Assembly (NCBI GenBank): GCA_037576195.1
Contig: CM075103.1
Span: forward strand, 29,410,723-29,474,722
DNA length: 64,000 nucleotides
Reading direction: 5' to 3'
From: Phytoseiulus persimilis
Lineage: Eukaryota > Arthropoda > Arachnida > Mesostigmata > Phytoseiidae
This document shows, piece after piece, positions 10,689 through 23,434 of this stretch. Under the pieces are notes generated by a model. That model was not told where the DNA came from. It saw only the letters and a program-made list of their open reading frames with translations, and searched no databases. Both the position numbers and the translations under genes were made by a program. Each line of letters begins with the position of its first letter. Position 1 is the stretch's first letter.

Positions 10689-13600
10689 TATCATTATTCC
10701 CAAATCTTCTCCCTCGTTCACTGGTGACGGAACTTTTTTGAGCCTCGTTAGAGCGAACTTGGAGAGCGGGCCAGGATTCCGAGTTGCATCGGTAGGACTC
10801 TCCCGAGATTGAGCGAGGCTTCGGTCACGGGCTAGCGAGAAAGTAGGACCCGATCGCCTCTGGAGAAGCGAGCGAGGTCTCAGTCGTCTGACGGCGCACA
10901 AATCCGTGATCGCTTCGCGGATCCTTCGGTGACGCCTGGCCATGGATCTGATTCCAGATTTCAAAACGGGAGTTTAAGCCGACACCCGGATCTGGATAAG
11001 AATTTTTGCCATCGAACGAGCACTTTGAACGCTTCCCGCATCCGGGTGACTCCTATGCGTCCGGAGGGACCGGACGTCATGCTGAGCGGCTGGAATTCAG
11101 ACGGTCCGAATCGGAAGTAGACCGATGGATCGGGTTGGATTGATTGTTATCTTCCTTATGCGTATACGGTCCCTCACCCTCCAGGGGTGAACTGTGTCAC
11201 GTGCGCAGATGTTCCCTCTCCCAGTTCGTTCGCGTTATCTCCATGCTTCCGGGAACTTTTCGGTTGCATCCAGGTTCAAACAACTGCCCGGAAAGGGAAC
11301 TCCCGGAGAGACAAATCTTCTATCGTCGTGGCCGAGGTGTAACCATTTTCCATACGAATCAATGGCATCAGAGTTTAGAGTGAAGTCTGCGGTTGACTTT
11401 TTGATTTTTTCGCGCTGTGCTGCACGGGAAGAGTTTTAAGAGAGTTTGTTCTCACAAAGTCACGGATGCAGAAGTCCTGGATTGTCCTTTCTGGGTACTC
11501 GGAAGCATTGGGAAGTTGAGAAGTAGACGCGCGGTGGATCACTTGCTGTGTTACCAGCGCCGTGGACCGATTTGGTTTCCCTTGGATTTCGTCGTTTTCC
11601 AGAGGATGACAGCGAGAGGATTCCTTCTGAGCGTTTCCTGTTAGCACCGTCATTCAAGTGATCAACGATTTTTGGCAAATTGCATTATGAAAACGAACAC
11701 GCGGAGTATCTATGGGAGAAGGCGTTTAAAATGTCAGGGAACGACAAGGATTAATCCCACCATGAATCCTTGCTCATGGAGTGAGAACTAGTGAGATCGG
11801 AAAAAAAGGTTCGTTATCTGCGAGACTTTAGGGTATGCGCGTCTTTCTCCCATGTTTCCCGTGATTCTGAACCGATTTCCCCTCTCTCCCTTCGAAGCCG
11901 AATCAAATGTGCTTGACATGGTTCAACTATGCGTTTCTCCGAGAACGGGGCTCTGTTTGTTGGAGTTGAGCATTCCTTACCTCGTTTATATGATTCATAT
12001 GATTTCACCCAACGTCTACACAGACATCCATATTTTTTCTCTTCGGATTCAAGCGGTGATAGATCCTCAATCGGACTTCGTATCACCATGGAGTGTAGCG
12101 AGAGATGGCTCCATCCCACGATGGTGTTTTGCTCCAGACCCGTTGAGACAGGAGTTCCAGTTTAGCATGCGGCTTAATGGGAACGAAAAAATTCCATCCG
12201 CAATCGAACGCACTCGAAAATTAGCAATGTTAGCCAGGAGGGAAGGTTCTCGCCGTCCCGCGGGGCTCGTTGCATCCTTGTTTCTGCCAATGTGGTATTT
12301 TTTCGTGAATTGAGTCGATCCCTCTGAAGGTCTCCCCAATTCCGGAACGTCCTGGCCGCCCGGGTCGAATACGCCCAGGATACCTCGAGAAACTCAGAAC
12401 ACTCGCGTTGTCCGTGCGAAAGGGGCTGGAAGACGTATGGCCACTCGGGTATTCACGGACGCTTGCGTACAATCTTTATTTCGCATGTTAACATCGACCG
12501 TATCCCACGAGAGTTGGCGGATTAAATATTCTCTGCCATTCCGTCGATTCGGGAGCTCGGGCCGGGACGAACTAACGGCCCCTATGAGATCTGAATCGCT
12601 GATGTCTCCAGGCGCGAGTGTGACGGAGTCTCCCCACACCAAGTTCCTCCTGAGTTGATGGCGCTTTGGTGGAAGACTCCAATTATCATCGCGGCGGGAA
12701 CGCAGGAGCCTGCGGTGTCAGGACGGGCCAGAGCTTTCCAACTCGGGGAAGAGTCCCGGAATTTCCCGGTCCCCAACTAAGAGAGCGGAGGGCTTGAAAC
12801 TTTCATAACTCGCTCATTCTTCGAGCGCTACAGATCCATCCCCGGGCGTCCGAGCTGAAAGAAATTGAGTGCGCCCGAGGCCCAGGAACTCGATGAATAC
12901 CTTGAATTCATCTACACTCAGCGGATCGTTCTCTGCGAGTCGTGAGCGACGCCCTCGCTACTCCAAGATGATGCTTCCGAGGGACCGAAAGGGAGCTTCT
13001 CTGCTTGATGACCTGAAAAACGGGACCGGTCACGCCCGACCCATCGATTTTGGTGCGAAAACTCCAGCCTAACTGAGTGGAAGCTGCTGTTTGGTGACAT
13101 ACTTCGGGACGAGACACGCGTATGCGCTTGGCGCCCGAGGCCGAGGAGATCGACCCCTTTCGATGGAGTTACCAAGGATTTATATATTATTGACCTTCTA
13201 CCGTCGGTGTCACTCCCTTCGCTCCAGCTCCGAATGGCAGCGACATCGATCCGGCTCAGCGAGGGAGACGCTAAACGATCCTCGGCTCGGAGAACGTCTC
13301 CAGGGTCACTAATAAACAAAACCTTAGACACGCTGGCGTCACCGCCGAGGCCTGCTTTCCCTTAAATAGGACTTGATAGGTATAGACACTTTCGTCTCGA
13401 AATACATCACTGACGGGCTCGGAGCGTGTTACGTTCACCTCCACTCAAGTGTGTAGATTCTGGGAGTCGCTTTCACGTGTGCTTAATATTCTACAAGTCT
13501 GATGTGACCGACCACGGTCTTCAGGTCATCAAGCTGACAACTCCAGCTCCGAGTGCCTGTTCTTGGAGGAAGCGTTCCACTGGAGATGAGTGAGATAGAA

Positions 13601-14844
13601 ATTGGCAAAGTTCCAGGACCCGGGCAGCGCGGAGGTCTCGAGCTTCCCGGAGGGAGAAACACGATCCGTGTGTTTCCCGCCGATTTCCGGGACGAGGGCC
13701 GGAAAATGTATCGCGTGTGTCCATCCTTAATGCGATGCCCGAAACCGAATCCATCCGCATCCTATTCAAGGAATCGATGTCGAAATGCGGGACTTCTGCT
13801 CCGATTCTCCGAAGGGTGATCTCGTTGGATCGATGCGAAATTATCTCTACCATCCGTGTGGTTGAGATAATCTCGTCTCTGACACCGGGACTCGGCGAAC
13901 CATGAGAAACACCTTCCGACTGAGACTCGGAAGTATCCGGTGAGAAAAACACGTCAATCGAGGAATATCGAACACCCCGCGTCGTAAGATGTTGTCCCGC
14001 GGCCTGCCACCCTGTGACATGAAGTTACGATCATTACGGGGAATGACGCAGACGAGCGACGATGACGGAGTCGGTCGAACGGAAAAAGCACGCCTCCTGA
14101 TGGCAGCCAAATGGCCGTCATGCAAGCAGGAACCAGTCATTCGTTATTCAAGCAAGACTGGAAGCGTGCTCCTCGGAGGCGTTTCCTGAACCTTGCTTTA
14201 GATCACACAGTCGCACGGAGTTTCGCATCCTAACAGTAGGTCTGGGCGTGAGCCGATGACGAATCAAATTCGGAACAACGATGTCCAACACTTGTGAAGG
14301 CCCATTGCGAATCCCTGTGTCCTGTTCAGCCCCATGTCCGGGAGAACTGCAGCCGACCGTAGTTCACCGATCCCAGCTTTCTGAGCTCTGTTCGACCTCT
14401 CTCCGTTGGACCCGAAGTCTGAATGAGTCCTCCGCGGAGAAGTACACGGGACTGTTAAGCGACCTCCTGGATGTTGCTTTCTTCCCGCTCCCCGGATCTG
14501 TGTTCGAACTCCAGCGCAGGCCAAACGTTCCTAGTCATGAAGTGAAATGAGCGAGTCGATGACACGGGAGGCAAGTTCGGGGAGGTCGTTGTTCCCGCAT
14601 GCTCGTCGAGAAATCCGCGAAGTCTAAAATGGCAAGCTTCCAAATATCGCTTCCTTCCGATGATGCCGTGCACGAGGGCTCACATTCGACTCTCATCGAG
14701 GAGCTTGAACTCATCCCAAGCTTATCGCTCCCTCAAATAAATACGCTTCCAGAAAGAAGTGTTAACGCTTTCGATCGGGGCCCTGCGGCTCCTCTCGAGC
14801 GGCAGCCCAAGGACTCCGAGCCGCCGATTCATCTTTAGCGACTG

Positions 14845-14861
14845 CCCCCCCCCCCCCCCCC
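14845..14861. repeat. C17 homopolymer
   Basis: Seventeen consecutive C residues with no gene context; the flanks are not shared with the other G/C tracts beyond a preceding TG. Confidence 0.95.
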
Positions 14862-15680
14862 TGGAGACATTGAAGCTCTTCAGAGAAAGGGCTTTCTCCT
14901 TCATCGCGTCCCATTCCATATCTTTCGCCTCCGTTTCGGTCTGCACCAAATCACTGATGAGCAGCTACCGCACTGGATTCATCCGACGATAACAAAGAAA
15001 CCGTTCTCTCTCGCTCAGAATGCTGACGACCGCGGAGAATCGAAGCCGGCAATGAGATACCACAGTCTTAATATTTCCCGGCCCGGGGAGCTCGAAATCA
15101 CATTCTCTCCCGCGATGACGACGTCGAGTTCGAGTGATAAACGAGCTCTTGGGGGACGACTCGCAACCTCGCGGCTGGACGGACTCCGGTCGGAAAACCC
15201 CGCCAAAAGGACTGAAAAACCTCGGAGCTACAGTTCTGTCCAAGAGCTCGCATCATTCCGACGGGCATCTCATGATGTTCGGCCCTCCGGCTTCGCCCTC
15301 GCGGAGTCACAGATGGTATTCTGGTGGGTTCTGGCTGTTCGACTCGTTGCTGGGAATCGTCACGAATCAGCAGCACCATAACATGCATGCCGTGCATTCC
15401 AATGCGCTTTCGAACCGCCGGAGCGGCATACACGAGCACGACGCGTGCAGGCTGGAGCAGGGAGACTGCGTTGCTAGGGAGGCAGGCGATGGGGAGCGTG
15501 AAGTCGCCTGCGACTGGGACGCTCACTGCTGGCCTCCCCTCTGTCCATCCATCACAGAGCTGCTGCGAGCGGGGGAATGCTGCAGGAACTGCGCACGTTG
15601 CGAGACGCCGGACGCTCGCTCAGTCCACGTGTGGCGCTGATACGAACGAGAGAGTATTTCCAAGCGGATGTGTCGGACTT

Positions 15681-15697
15681 GGGGGGGGGGGGGGGGG
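15681..15697. repeat. G17 homopolymer
   Basis: Seventeen consecutive G residues, 820 bp from the C17 tract and in the opposite orientation. Frames through it encode poly-glycine and were not annotated. Confidence 0.95.
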
Positions 15698-18600
15698 CAA
15701 AGTGTGTGGCTTGAACAACATGTTTGCCAATATGGGAGCCCCCCGTCCGAGCCCCGTGAGAGACGAACGGGCCAATCAATTCCGAACCGGTTGCCGGGTT
15801 TTGAGTGAGACAACAAACGACGATGGATTCCGCGGGGGCGCCGAACAGTGATCTGACCTGTGGACGCATAATGTTTGAGCATTTTTCTTGGACACAGGAA
15901 GCTATTAAGGTTGTGTTTGTCGGATGAGCCCAGCGCAGTTCCGGCATTCTGTACGGCAGAGCTATTCGTCCCGTGTGGCTGATGTCTCTGTCCTTTCGTG
16001 CATGCATATCGGAGCATGTTACCGGTCTTGCTTAAATGATGTATCATTATTCGGGGATCATCAGTGGAGGGTTACGGCTGTGTCGCTAGTGCGCGAATCT
16101 GTCGAGAACCCCCGGCACTCAGACTCTAGCTGAGATCGGAGAACGCGCTATTCCTCATCTTGAGTTGGAATCGAGCTCCTTTTTCCGAGTAAAATTCGGT
16201 CAGAATTCCTCGAGCGAGAGCTGGTTCAAAGATTAACATCCGCAGGGGTGGCAGAAAGGGAGCCTTCGACATATTTTGTCTCATGTCATCGTTCACCCAA
16301 CGCCACATTGGGGTGGGGGTCGGGCTGGAAATCCGGGATCCCCTCAGCAGCTCCTACCACGGAACTGGCGCGGGATGCTCGCAATTTCGGTGGCTCGAGT
16401 GACCGACGACAGACGGAGGACAGAGACAACGCCGGCTGGATGAATTTGGAATTCCACTCCTCTTCTCACTCTCTCGCATTCTGAGCCTCCCATTCACGGA
16501 GGAGGAGGGGCCCGGGGATCTTGTCCGGGGATCCCGGCCACCAATCATCATCTCGGAATATGGAGCAACCGATTTTCTGATTCTGAACGCAGCTGCGTGA
16601 CTGCACCGTTTCGGTCGATATCCCGGATGCTCGATATCCCGAGAGGTCTCTTGTTCCCATCTGACGCTAGGTCGGAGCGATGGCCCAGAGTGGAACATTC
16701 AGAGCACGTCTACATTTCCGTGCAGTCACCTGTCTGTCTCTACCGAAACAACGCGGCAAACGCCCCATGATGAAATTCGAGCGAGCCGTTTTTCCGGTCG
16801 GCGCCTGCGATGCCTCATCACGTTTTTGTTGCCGCAGAGGCAGCTTTTCATTGAGTCTGCTTCGCAGACGGGGTCTACGTGGGTGTTCGTTGAACCTGTC
16901 AGCTCGTTGTCGTTTTCGAAGGAGCTGCTCGAATTTTCAGAGTGACAGAGCTAATCCGTTTCAATGGAACAGCATACAGACTCATTTGCGATGAGCTTTG
17001 TATCAATTGGTCATCACTCGAGCCTCAAAATTTCAGCACCGAGCGATTTCCATTAACCATACATGAGCAGCGCACTGACTCCCAGCTAGCCGGGAGCGGG
17101 CGCAACGGAGTTTTGGAGAAATCTGGTTTCAAGATGCCGAGTTTCGTCGAATGGATTGGACCAATCCGAGAACTTTCCGCCATCATTTTTCCTTCCGAAT
17201 TCGGCTTCCCTGAGGAGTCACGGGCCGAAATGCAGAACTTCAAGGTTGAAACGATTGTTCGAAACGATGACTACCGTGAAATAACGTCAATGTTCGTCGA
17301 AAAGTTCCGAGAGTGCTTGTTGGGTCGAAAATCCCTCAGAAGAGTGATTGCCGTTTTCAACCGCGGTTTGGGTTCCTGTTGTCGCGGTTAACCGGGAACC
17401 ACTTCTTCAGAGAATTGTGACTTTTTGCAAAGCTTCGTCTTGAGCCAATCTGATCAGTCAGATGACAATCAATGTGCATCCGAACGGAAACGGCTTCAGC
17501 AGCCCTGAATACGCGTTTCATATGCAGCCTCGGGTGAAATCTCGATGTTGCGCAAAAACACCGACCCCCGAAAAGCGTGCGAGGAATCCATGTCACGACA
17601 GCACCAAGAATTGGTGGAGACAGCTTTGATTATTCGTTAGAGGATTAAGTGAACAGCTTCCAAATGCGTCATTCAAAAACTCGAGGGGAGAAAGGTCTCA
17701 ACGATGAGCCGTTTTCACATCGAACCTCAGTGAAGAGCATCTCTTCTCAAAAATACAGCTTGTGGAAAACGAAAGGTTGCTTCCTACTGCGAGACTTCCA
17801 GGTGAATGAAATGGTTTTCTCCATGAGTTCCTGGAGGGTCGCTCGAGCCCAATGGAATCCTGGTTTCTGCATTCAGCTCCCGTCATCAACTCCCGCTTGT
17901 TCATCTCTACGCTGAAGGAGTTCGCTCCACCATCAGCCGGACGCTTTGTGAAAAACGTGGGAAAGAGGTTCCTCGGACGCGGCACTTGCCTCAGGACTGT
18001 GACCTTCAAGCTTGCTTTTTCATCTGTACAGAACATACCCTGTGCCGTCTTCCACGTCATCTCTCTGGATGATTAAGACGTTTTTCCCTCTCTCGACGTG
18101 GTCTGATGTCGGTTTCCAGTCGTCAGCGACATGTGGGCATACGCAAGTGATTCAAATAAGGTTCCTTTGCGGTCGTTGCAGTTACGGACTGAGCTATTTT
18201 CACTCCCGCTGGGCACGCCCAAGGGAGGCACATGGGGCCAGGCGCTGATTCCTCCGATCTGATGAGCATGACCGGTAAACTTTTCCCAATCCGTCCAGTT
18301 CTTTGTGTTGGGGAGTTGCGCTCCGAGCTCATCTATTCGAATTAGTTTTCCGAAGATCACATCCGTGTGTGCGCAGTCGAGGCTTAGCCAACTCATCACA
18401 AAAGTTCAAACGAAGCTTTTGTCTTTCAAGTTCCGACAATCCTGCGGAGCTTTATTTCCAGCTTGCGCCCCTGAGCCAACCCCTGTCCTCTGCAGACTCT
18501 TCTGTCTCTCCTTCGATTCCGGCATATTCCCAGATTGCTGGGAGCTGGCTCTCGTCCAACCTATCCCGAAGAAGGGTGACGAATCCCCACCCGCTAATAA

Positions 18601-19487
18601 TCGTCCCATTTCACTGGTCTCAATTCTGTCCGAAGCTATGGGAAAAGCCATTAATTGTCAGCTCCTGACCCATCTCGAGCAGTCACCCCTCATTAGTGAT
18701 CGCCAGTAAGGCTTTCGAATTGATCGTCCATACGGCTCACCTCTGTAACGCAACTATCGAAAAATACGGCGAGACTATATTGCCGTTGCCCCTGATATCT
18801 CCAAGGCATTTGATAGAGTTTGGCATTCGGCTTTCTTCAACAAGCTCCTCTCCTTCGAGCTGCAGCCAAACCTCTGTAACTGGATTCTGAGTTTTCTCAG
18901 TCACCGCTCCATGAAGGTCATGGCCGATGGTGTTCTCTCCAAGTTTCTCATCGAGGTCGGGCGTACCCCCAGGCTCAGTACTCTCTTCAACTCTGTATCT
19001 GATGCACATCAATGATCTTCTTGTCTCAAGCTCGAGCCCTATCCACAGTTTTGCGGATCACAGTACGCTCCACGCTGGGTACTCCTTCGAAGAGTACCCA
19101 ACACCTGCCCAGCTCCTCACAAAAAATTCTGATCTCAAATTTGTGATTTGTGAGTGAATTTTGTGACCTCAAAGGAATCAGTAAACTGGGGCTCAACCAA
19201 TTTGCTCCAGTTCGATTCTCTAACTTCGTGACGGAGTGCCAAGCAACACACTCATTCTGTTCAATTATTCACCAATCGTTCTGCCAAGCTTGGCTCTACC
19301 TTCTTCCCTCGCACAGATCGCTTTCGGAATGCTCTTCGCTCTCATATCTGCCCTCGAACATATGATCCCAGACTCCTCCCTACCTTTATTCTTTCGCATC
19401 TTTCAGTTGATAAGCTTTGGTTTTTTTAACGGGTATCGTCCATATGAGCCCAAATTTCAAGCGAACTCTCCTTTTTTGGATCGTGGG

Positions 19488-19516
19488 ATTGCTACACCTT
19501 CGTGAATTGCTACACC
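19488..19516 (+). repeat. 18-bp-period direct repeat at the LINE 3' end
   Basis: ATTGCTACACC occurs at 19488-19498 and again at 19506-19516, directly before the A12 tail. It belongs to the 3' trailer of the LINE copy and may be a short 3'-terminal repeat of the family. Confidence 0.75.
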
Positions 19517-19528
19517 AAAAAAAAAAAA
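19517..19528 (+). repeat. A12 tail of the LINE copy
   Basis: Twelve A residues directly after the LINE 3' trailer, marking the retrotransposon 3' end. It is one of the longest A/T runs seen in the window. Confidence 0.85.
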
Positions 19529-19989
19529 CTATCGCTTGTTGACACTTACAGCGGCCTCGAATTCCTCCGATGAAGAAAGTGGATACTCAAAAACTACGAT
19601 GACCCACTCCACGAATTCACCGAAACAAAAACTGAATACAGAAGCCTCCTCGAAGCTCTTGAAATTTCCCGGACGAGAACGCCCTGATGGCCCAACCGAG
19701 TTAGTATGCATGTCGACCGAAAAACTCGGTAAGGAGAGGAAGGTTCGAGATGGTGCGATCATGGAAATTCCCGTATCATTCACGTGGGAAACGGTCGGCG
19801 GGAATCACAAGAGATCTTGACAGCCCGGTTATCATCGGATCAGGCCAGCCTTCAGTTGTTCCGGCGGCTGGCCTTCTGCCATTTCGGGCTTCGTTAGTTT
19901 TCGGCATCATGCTCTCCGGTGAATACGGTGATGTTTTTTCATCTCACCCATGGCCAGGCTGCCAGCAACGAACCGTTGGGATTCCTCGA

Positions 19990-20080
19990 GACTACGATGA
20001 CGTCATCTCGAAACGATGGCCAGATCGTCTCGAAATTATAGTCGGTTCGTCGGGTTGATATGGTCGAGATGTCTGTAGTC
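19990..20080. repeat. Imperfect inverted repeat enclosing a CRE-like palindrome
   Basis: The left arm has GACTAC (19990-19995) and CATCTCGA (20004-20011). The right arm has TCGAGATG (20064-20071) and GTAGTC (20075-20080). The spacer within the left arm contains ATGACGTCAT (19997-20006), a perfect palindrome that includes TGACGTCA, the consensus for CREB/ATF binding. Function is unknown; it may be a fragment of an unrecognised repeat family. Confidence 0.5.
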
Positions 20081-23000
20081 CGTGGTCGAATCGTTTTGAA
20101 ATTCCTCAATAGCGCGTGTAGTCGAGCATGCGTCCTCATTTCGCAATCGTTATAGTTTGGGCTTAGATCCGCGAATACTTGCGAAATTTCCGCGCATCCG
20201 CGAACTTGTCTTTCTGTGTCGAAAACAATTTTGACGATGACCTTCGCTGAATTCTCCCCGGAAATCGACGAGAACTCTACTCCAACGTTACATGATATCG
20301 AGAGGACGGATATTTTAAGAGTAACGGAGAATAAAAGCGGTCGGCCGGGTGTAAGTAAATCGATGGCGCGAGCGGCGAGTGATCTCAAACCGAACAATTT
20401 CCACACCATTCGAGGGCAGGGGCTCGTATGATACTCTCATTGGAGCCCTATGAGCCGCGCGAGAAACTGAGTCTTTAGGCTCAGAAGTAGCGAGTCGGAC
20501 AGAACTCCGCACCATTGGTGCAAAGGGTGCCCGGCGAACCTCTCCCCCTGTATTTTGGAGGCTCGCTCTTCACAGGGGGCCCAGATAATTGACCAGAGCC
20601 AGTAACGCGTTTTCCAGCTGTTTGCCTCGTCTTCTCTCTCACAGACTCGCACCAAATGATCACTGCAGGGGATAGAGGTTGGATGAATGAACGGCGCCCT
20701 AAATGCCCCGAAATTTTGAACCCATCCAAGCGAGATGCGCCGATTGGTCCCCCGTTCCCATGACTCCTCCGGCGATTCGGAAGACTCATGATGGACACGG
20801 GTCAGGGCTAGGAAGTAAACATGAGGACCGGTTGCGCCCTCGCAGACACCCTTCATCGGGAACGGAACACAAAAACTCGTCGACGGAGTGGGCAAAGAAG
20901 ACTGGCGACCAAAACTTCGTTCGTGCTCCCACCACGACGGAAAAAATGTGTGTCACCGAGAACTGTCCCCAGCGCTCGCAGACGAGGTCGCCGATGGCCG
21001 GTGCCTCGTAGAGACTACAGCTGGCCACGTACGAGCCAGAGTAGAAGTACCGAAGCACTCAGAAGCTGCAGCGTCTGTGGCGGAAGTCGATCTGCAGGAG
21101 AATCTTCACGAATCTGCCAAGAGCAGTGGCTAGCGAATGCATTTCTGTAAGGATGCTAAGGCAGTCATCAAGATCAATCGAACGTATCGTGAACGACCTT
21201 TCGGAGCAACGGTTCACCCGGCTGCTTCTCGGCATGTCAGTTGCACGTTGCACGTCGGAAAAGGTTCGTGGCCAGTGCGACGGAACGTTTGAAAAAACCC
21301 CAAGTTTAGTTTGGTGGCGGTTCCGTCGCTGTGGTTTTCCAGAACTCATACTTTTCCCGCAATGACACAGGCTATCCATCGAAAAAACCATCAGAGGGCC
21401 TAGTTTTGAGGAAAAGCTGAGTCCGATATCACCCTGCTCCGGCTCTGACTAGACAGTTTTTCGGCTCGAATCCGGATGAACTGTCGACCCGCTAATAAGT
21501 GCTTCTTCATTTCGCCGAGCTTGGTACGTTCGCAGTGGGGAGAAAATATCACCCCCACTCTCAGTGGAATTCGAAATTTCCCGCAGTGGTCAGGTCTGAG
21601 GCCCCTCGCTTCATCAAGAGCTCATCGCCGAGGGGGTCGTAGTGCTCAACATCCCAACTATTCGGGGAATGATGGTTTTGGATTTCTCCTGACTAATCAC
21701 CGAGCTCACCTCGAAGTACAAATCAGTGACCCGTAACCAAGGACACCACTGCCGAGGTCTTACTAATGGGTTTTCCAGTCCTGCGGAAAGCCGTCTCGAG
21801 CCTGCGGGAGGACACGAGGGCGTGCTCCGCCTCTTCCACAAGGTTAGACCTCGGAATTTTTTCTTTTAGCTTGGCAGTGGCATAGCCTGTTTTATACCTT
21901 GATCCGGATAAGTTCGTCACCGCTTCCTTTGTTCGCTCCGCGAAACCAGGCAGGAGGGGCCGGAACTTTGCATGAGCCGACTTATGACACAATACGGCTG
22001 TCCGAGATCTCGGCCTCGTTTCAGGACTCCGAAAAAGCTTCGAAGTGTTGGAACGGTTCAGTCTGATTCGCGACTGTGGAGCAGCGACGTGTCTTGGCGG
22101 ACCCTTGAGAAGATTTTTCGATTCTTTCGAACGAAGTGGGAACCGGCAGAACCCGTGGACCCTCATTTTTCAACTTACGAGTGGAGGCTTTAGTAATCGA
22201 TTTTGGGAGAGATGAGGGATGTTGAGTAAATAAGGGGGTTCGGAGGAGAAGGTTCGGGCATTTGGGGGTGAACGACGCAGCCACAGAGTTGAGAGACAAG
22301 GGTTCGGAGAGAGCAGGGCAGGAATGAGCGAAACTTAGTTCAGGATCGTCGAGAAATCTCCCTGCCTCATGAGGAGACTCGGATGAGAGAGGCTGGGCTC
22401 AGTTCGGTTCCAGTTCTTGGAGAGAACCGGTGCAATCGATGAGCATTGAGATCGAAATCCTTAGTCGCGACTCCCTCGGATCGCTAAATACTGGCTACCA
22501 CGACTGTGGCAGTGGACCAGCTGGACCAACTGGAACAGCTACTTCTAGAGCCGTAGGGGAACGTATCCTCGAATATTTGCGAGCCATCGCCCGAAACTTC
22601 ACAATAGGGCCTCGGTATACTGCTTCCTGTTGCAGCTGTGCCTTTTTTGAGTTCAAACATCGAGGCTGTGGAAACATGTAAGACCCTGTGAACACAGAGC
22701 GATTTCAAGGATGGCGAAGAGTGCTTCGTCTTTGGTCGAGAAAGTTTCATACCTACTGTGATGTCACTGTGAGGTCGCAGCTAAAACCCGAACATTGCTG
22801 CTCCGAAGAGCCCAGAGTGCCGAAAACCCTTCGGGCTCAGAACCCGGTGAGTGGATAACCTCCGAGACCGAACGCGCGCCAGACATGAAATCCTCGACGC
22901 CGTAAACTGCTCTCCCGCTGCCGAATTCCTCCGAGCAAACGAAGTTCCTACGCAGACCTTTTTGTCCTCTCCGAAAAAAAAAAAGAACCCTCGGTACAAG

Positions 23001-23403
23001 GAGTTCTAAGCTCTGAATGTATCGGCGACTGTATCGGTTATCGGCGATGATCAGTTCTGAGGCTAGAGCGAGCTCGAGAAAGATGGCTTGAGAGGTTTCA
23101 AGGGGTATCCTGAAATCTGGCTGCACTAGAGCCGTTGTTGGGCAGCCCTGCCAACGGTTCTCCTCTCAAACATGGGAATGACTCAGATTCAAGGCGAATC
23201 TTCTAGCACAGCGAGCTCCCTTGTCCCCAGCCCGCCTGATCAAATTCCTAGCTGCCGGTTCTGCATGGAAGCTTCGTTTGCCTTGGAGAAATCTCGCATG
23301 ATTAACAGAAGTGTCTTAATTCTTGAACGGGCTCGCTCTCGCAGGTTCGAAGTAGGGAACTAGTGCAATTAACAGAGCTAGGAAGCTCATCATCGTGCAA
23401 TGC

Positions 23404-23434
23404 AATCATGCATGATTGGCAGAGACTCTGCCAA
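23404..23434. repeat. Two overlapping/abutting perfect palindromic elements
   Basis: AATCATGCATGATT (23404-23417) is a perfect 14-bp palindrome. It is directly joined to TTGGCAGAGACTCTGCCAA (23416-23434), an inverted repeat with 9-bp arms around a single central base. Together they could extrude adjacent hairpins. Confidence 0.8.

Larger units (their letters stand above)
10691..18344. other. 7.7 kb with no recognisable gene
   Basis: No domain or RNA gene was recognised. Open frames of up to about 175 codons at 15.1-16.0 kb overlap one another on both strands, and several cross a G17 tract, so I treat them as chance. A short inverted repeat with ATTATCTCTACC and GGTTGAGATAAT arms lies near 13841-13872. 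The two G/C tracts are listed separately. Confidence 0.6.
18345..19528 (+). pseudogene. Decayed jockey-like non-LTR reverse transcriptase with poly(A) tail
   Basis: This is a 5'-truncated LINE copy. In frame 2, residues such as CAPEPTPVLCRLF, FPDCWELALVQPIPKKGD (IPKKGD near 18562) and NNRPISL lead to LISDRQ, where TAA interrupts the usual QYGFR block at 18707-18709. A second in-frame TAA lies at 18746-18748. The frame resumes with DISKAFDRVWH (18803-18826 for KAFDRVWH), then shifts to frame 3 for GVPPGSVLSSTLYLMHINDL from 18959. The catalytic box reads FADH at 19050-19061 in place of FADD, so the second active-site aspartate is lost. The C-terminal region FFPRTDRFRNAL is back in frame 2 and ends at TAA 19427-19429. 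An 87-bp 3' trailer ends in A12 (19517-19528). No target-site duplication was identified. The jockey-clade assignment rests on motif style. At least two stops and several frameshifts make it non-functional. Confidence 0.92.

Noticed and set aside
15098..16047. Several open frames of 140-175 codons on both strands
   Set aside because: They overlap each other, some cross the G17 tract, and none shows a recognisable domain.
22500..22545. Collagen-like Gly-X-Y run (GPAGPTGTA)
   Set aside because: Only three triplets, in a short frame with no continuation on either side.
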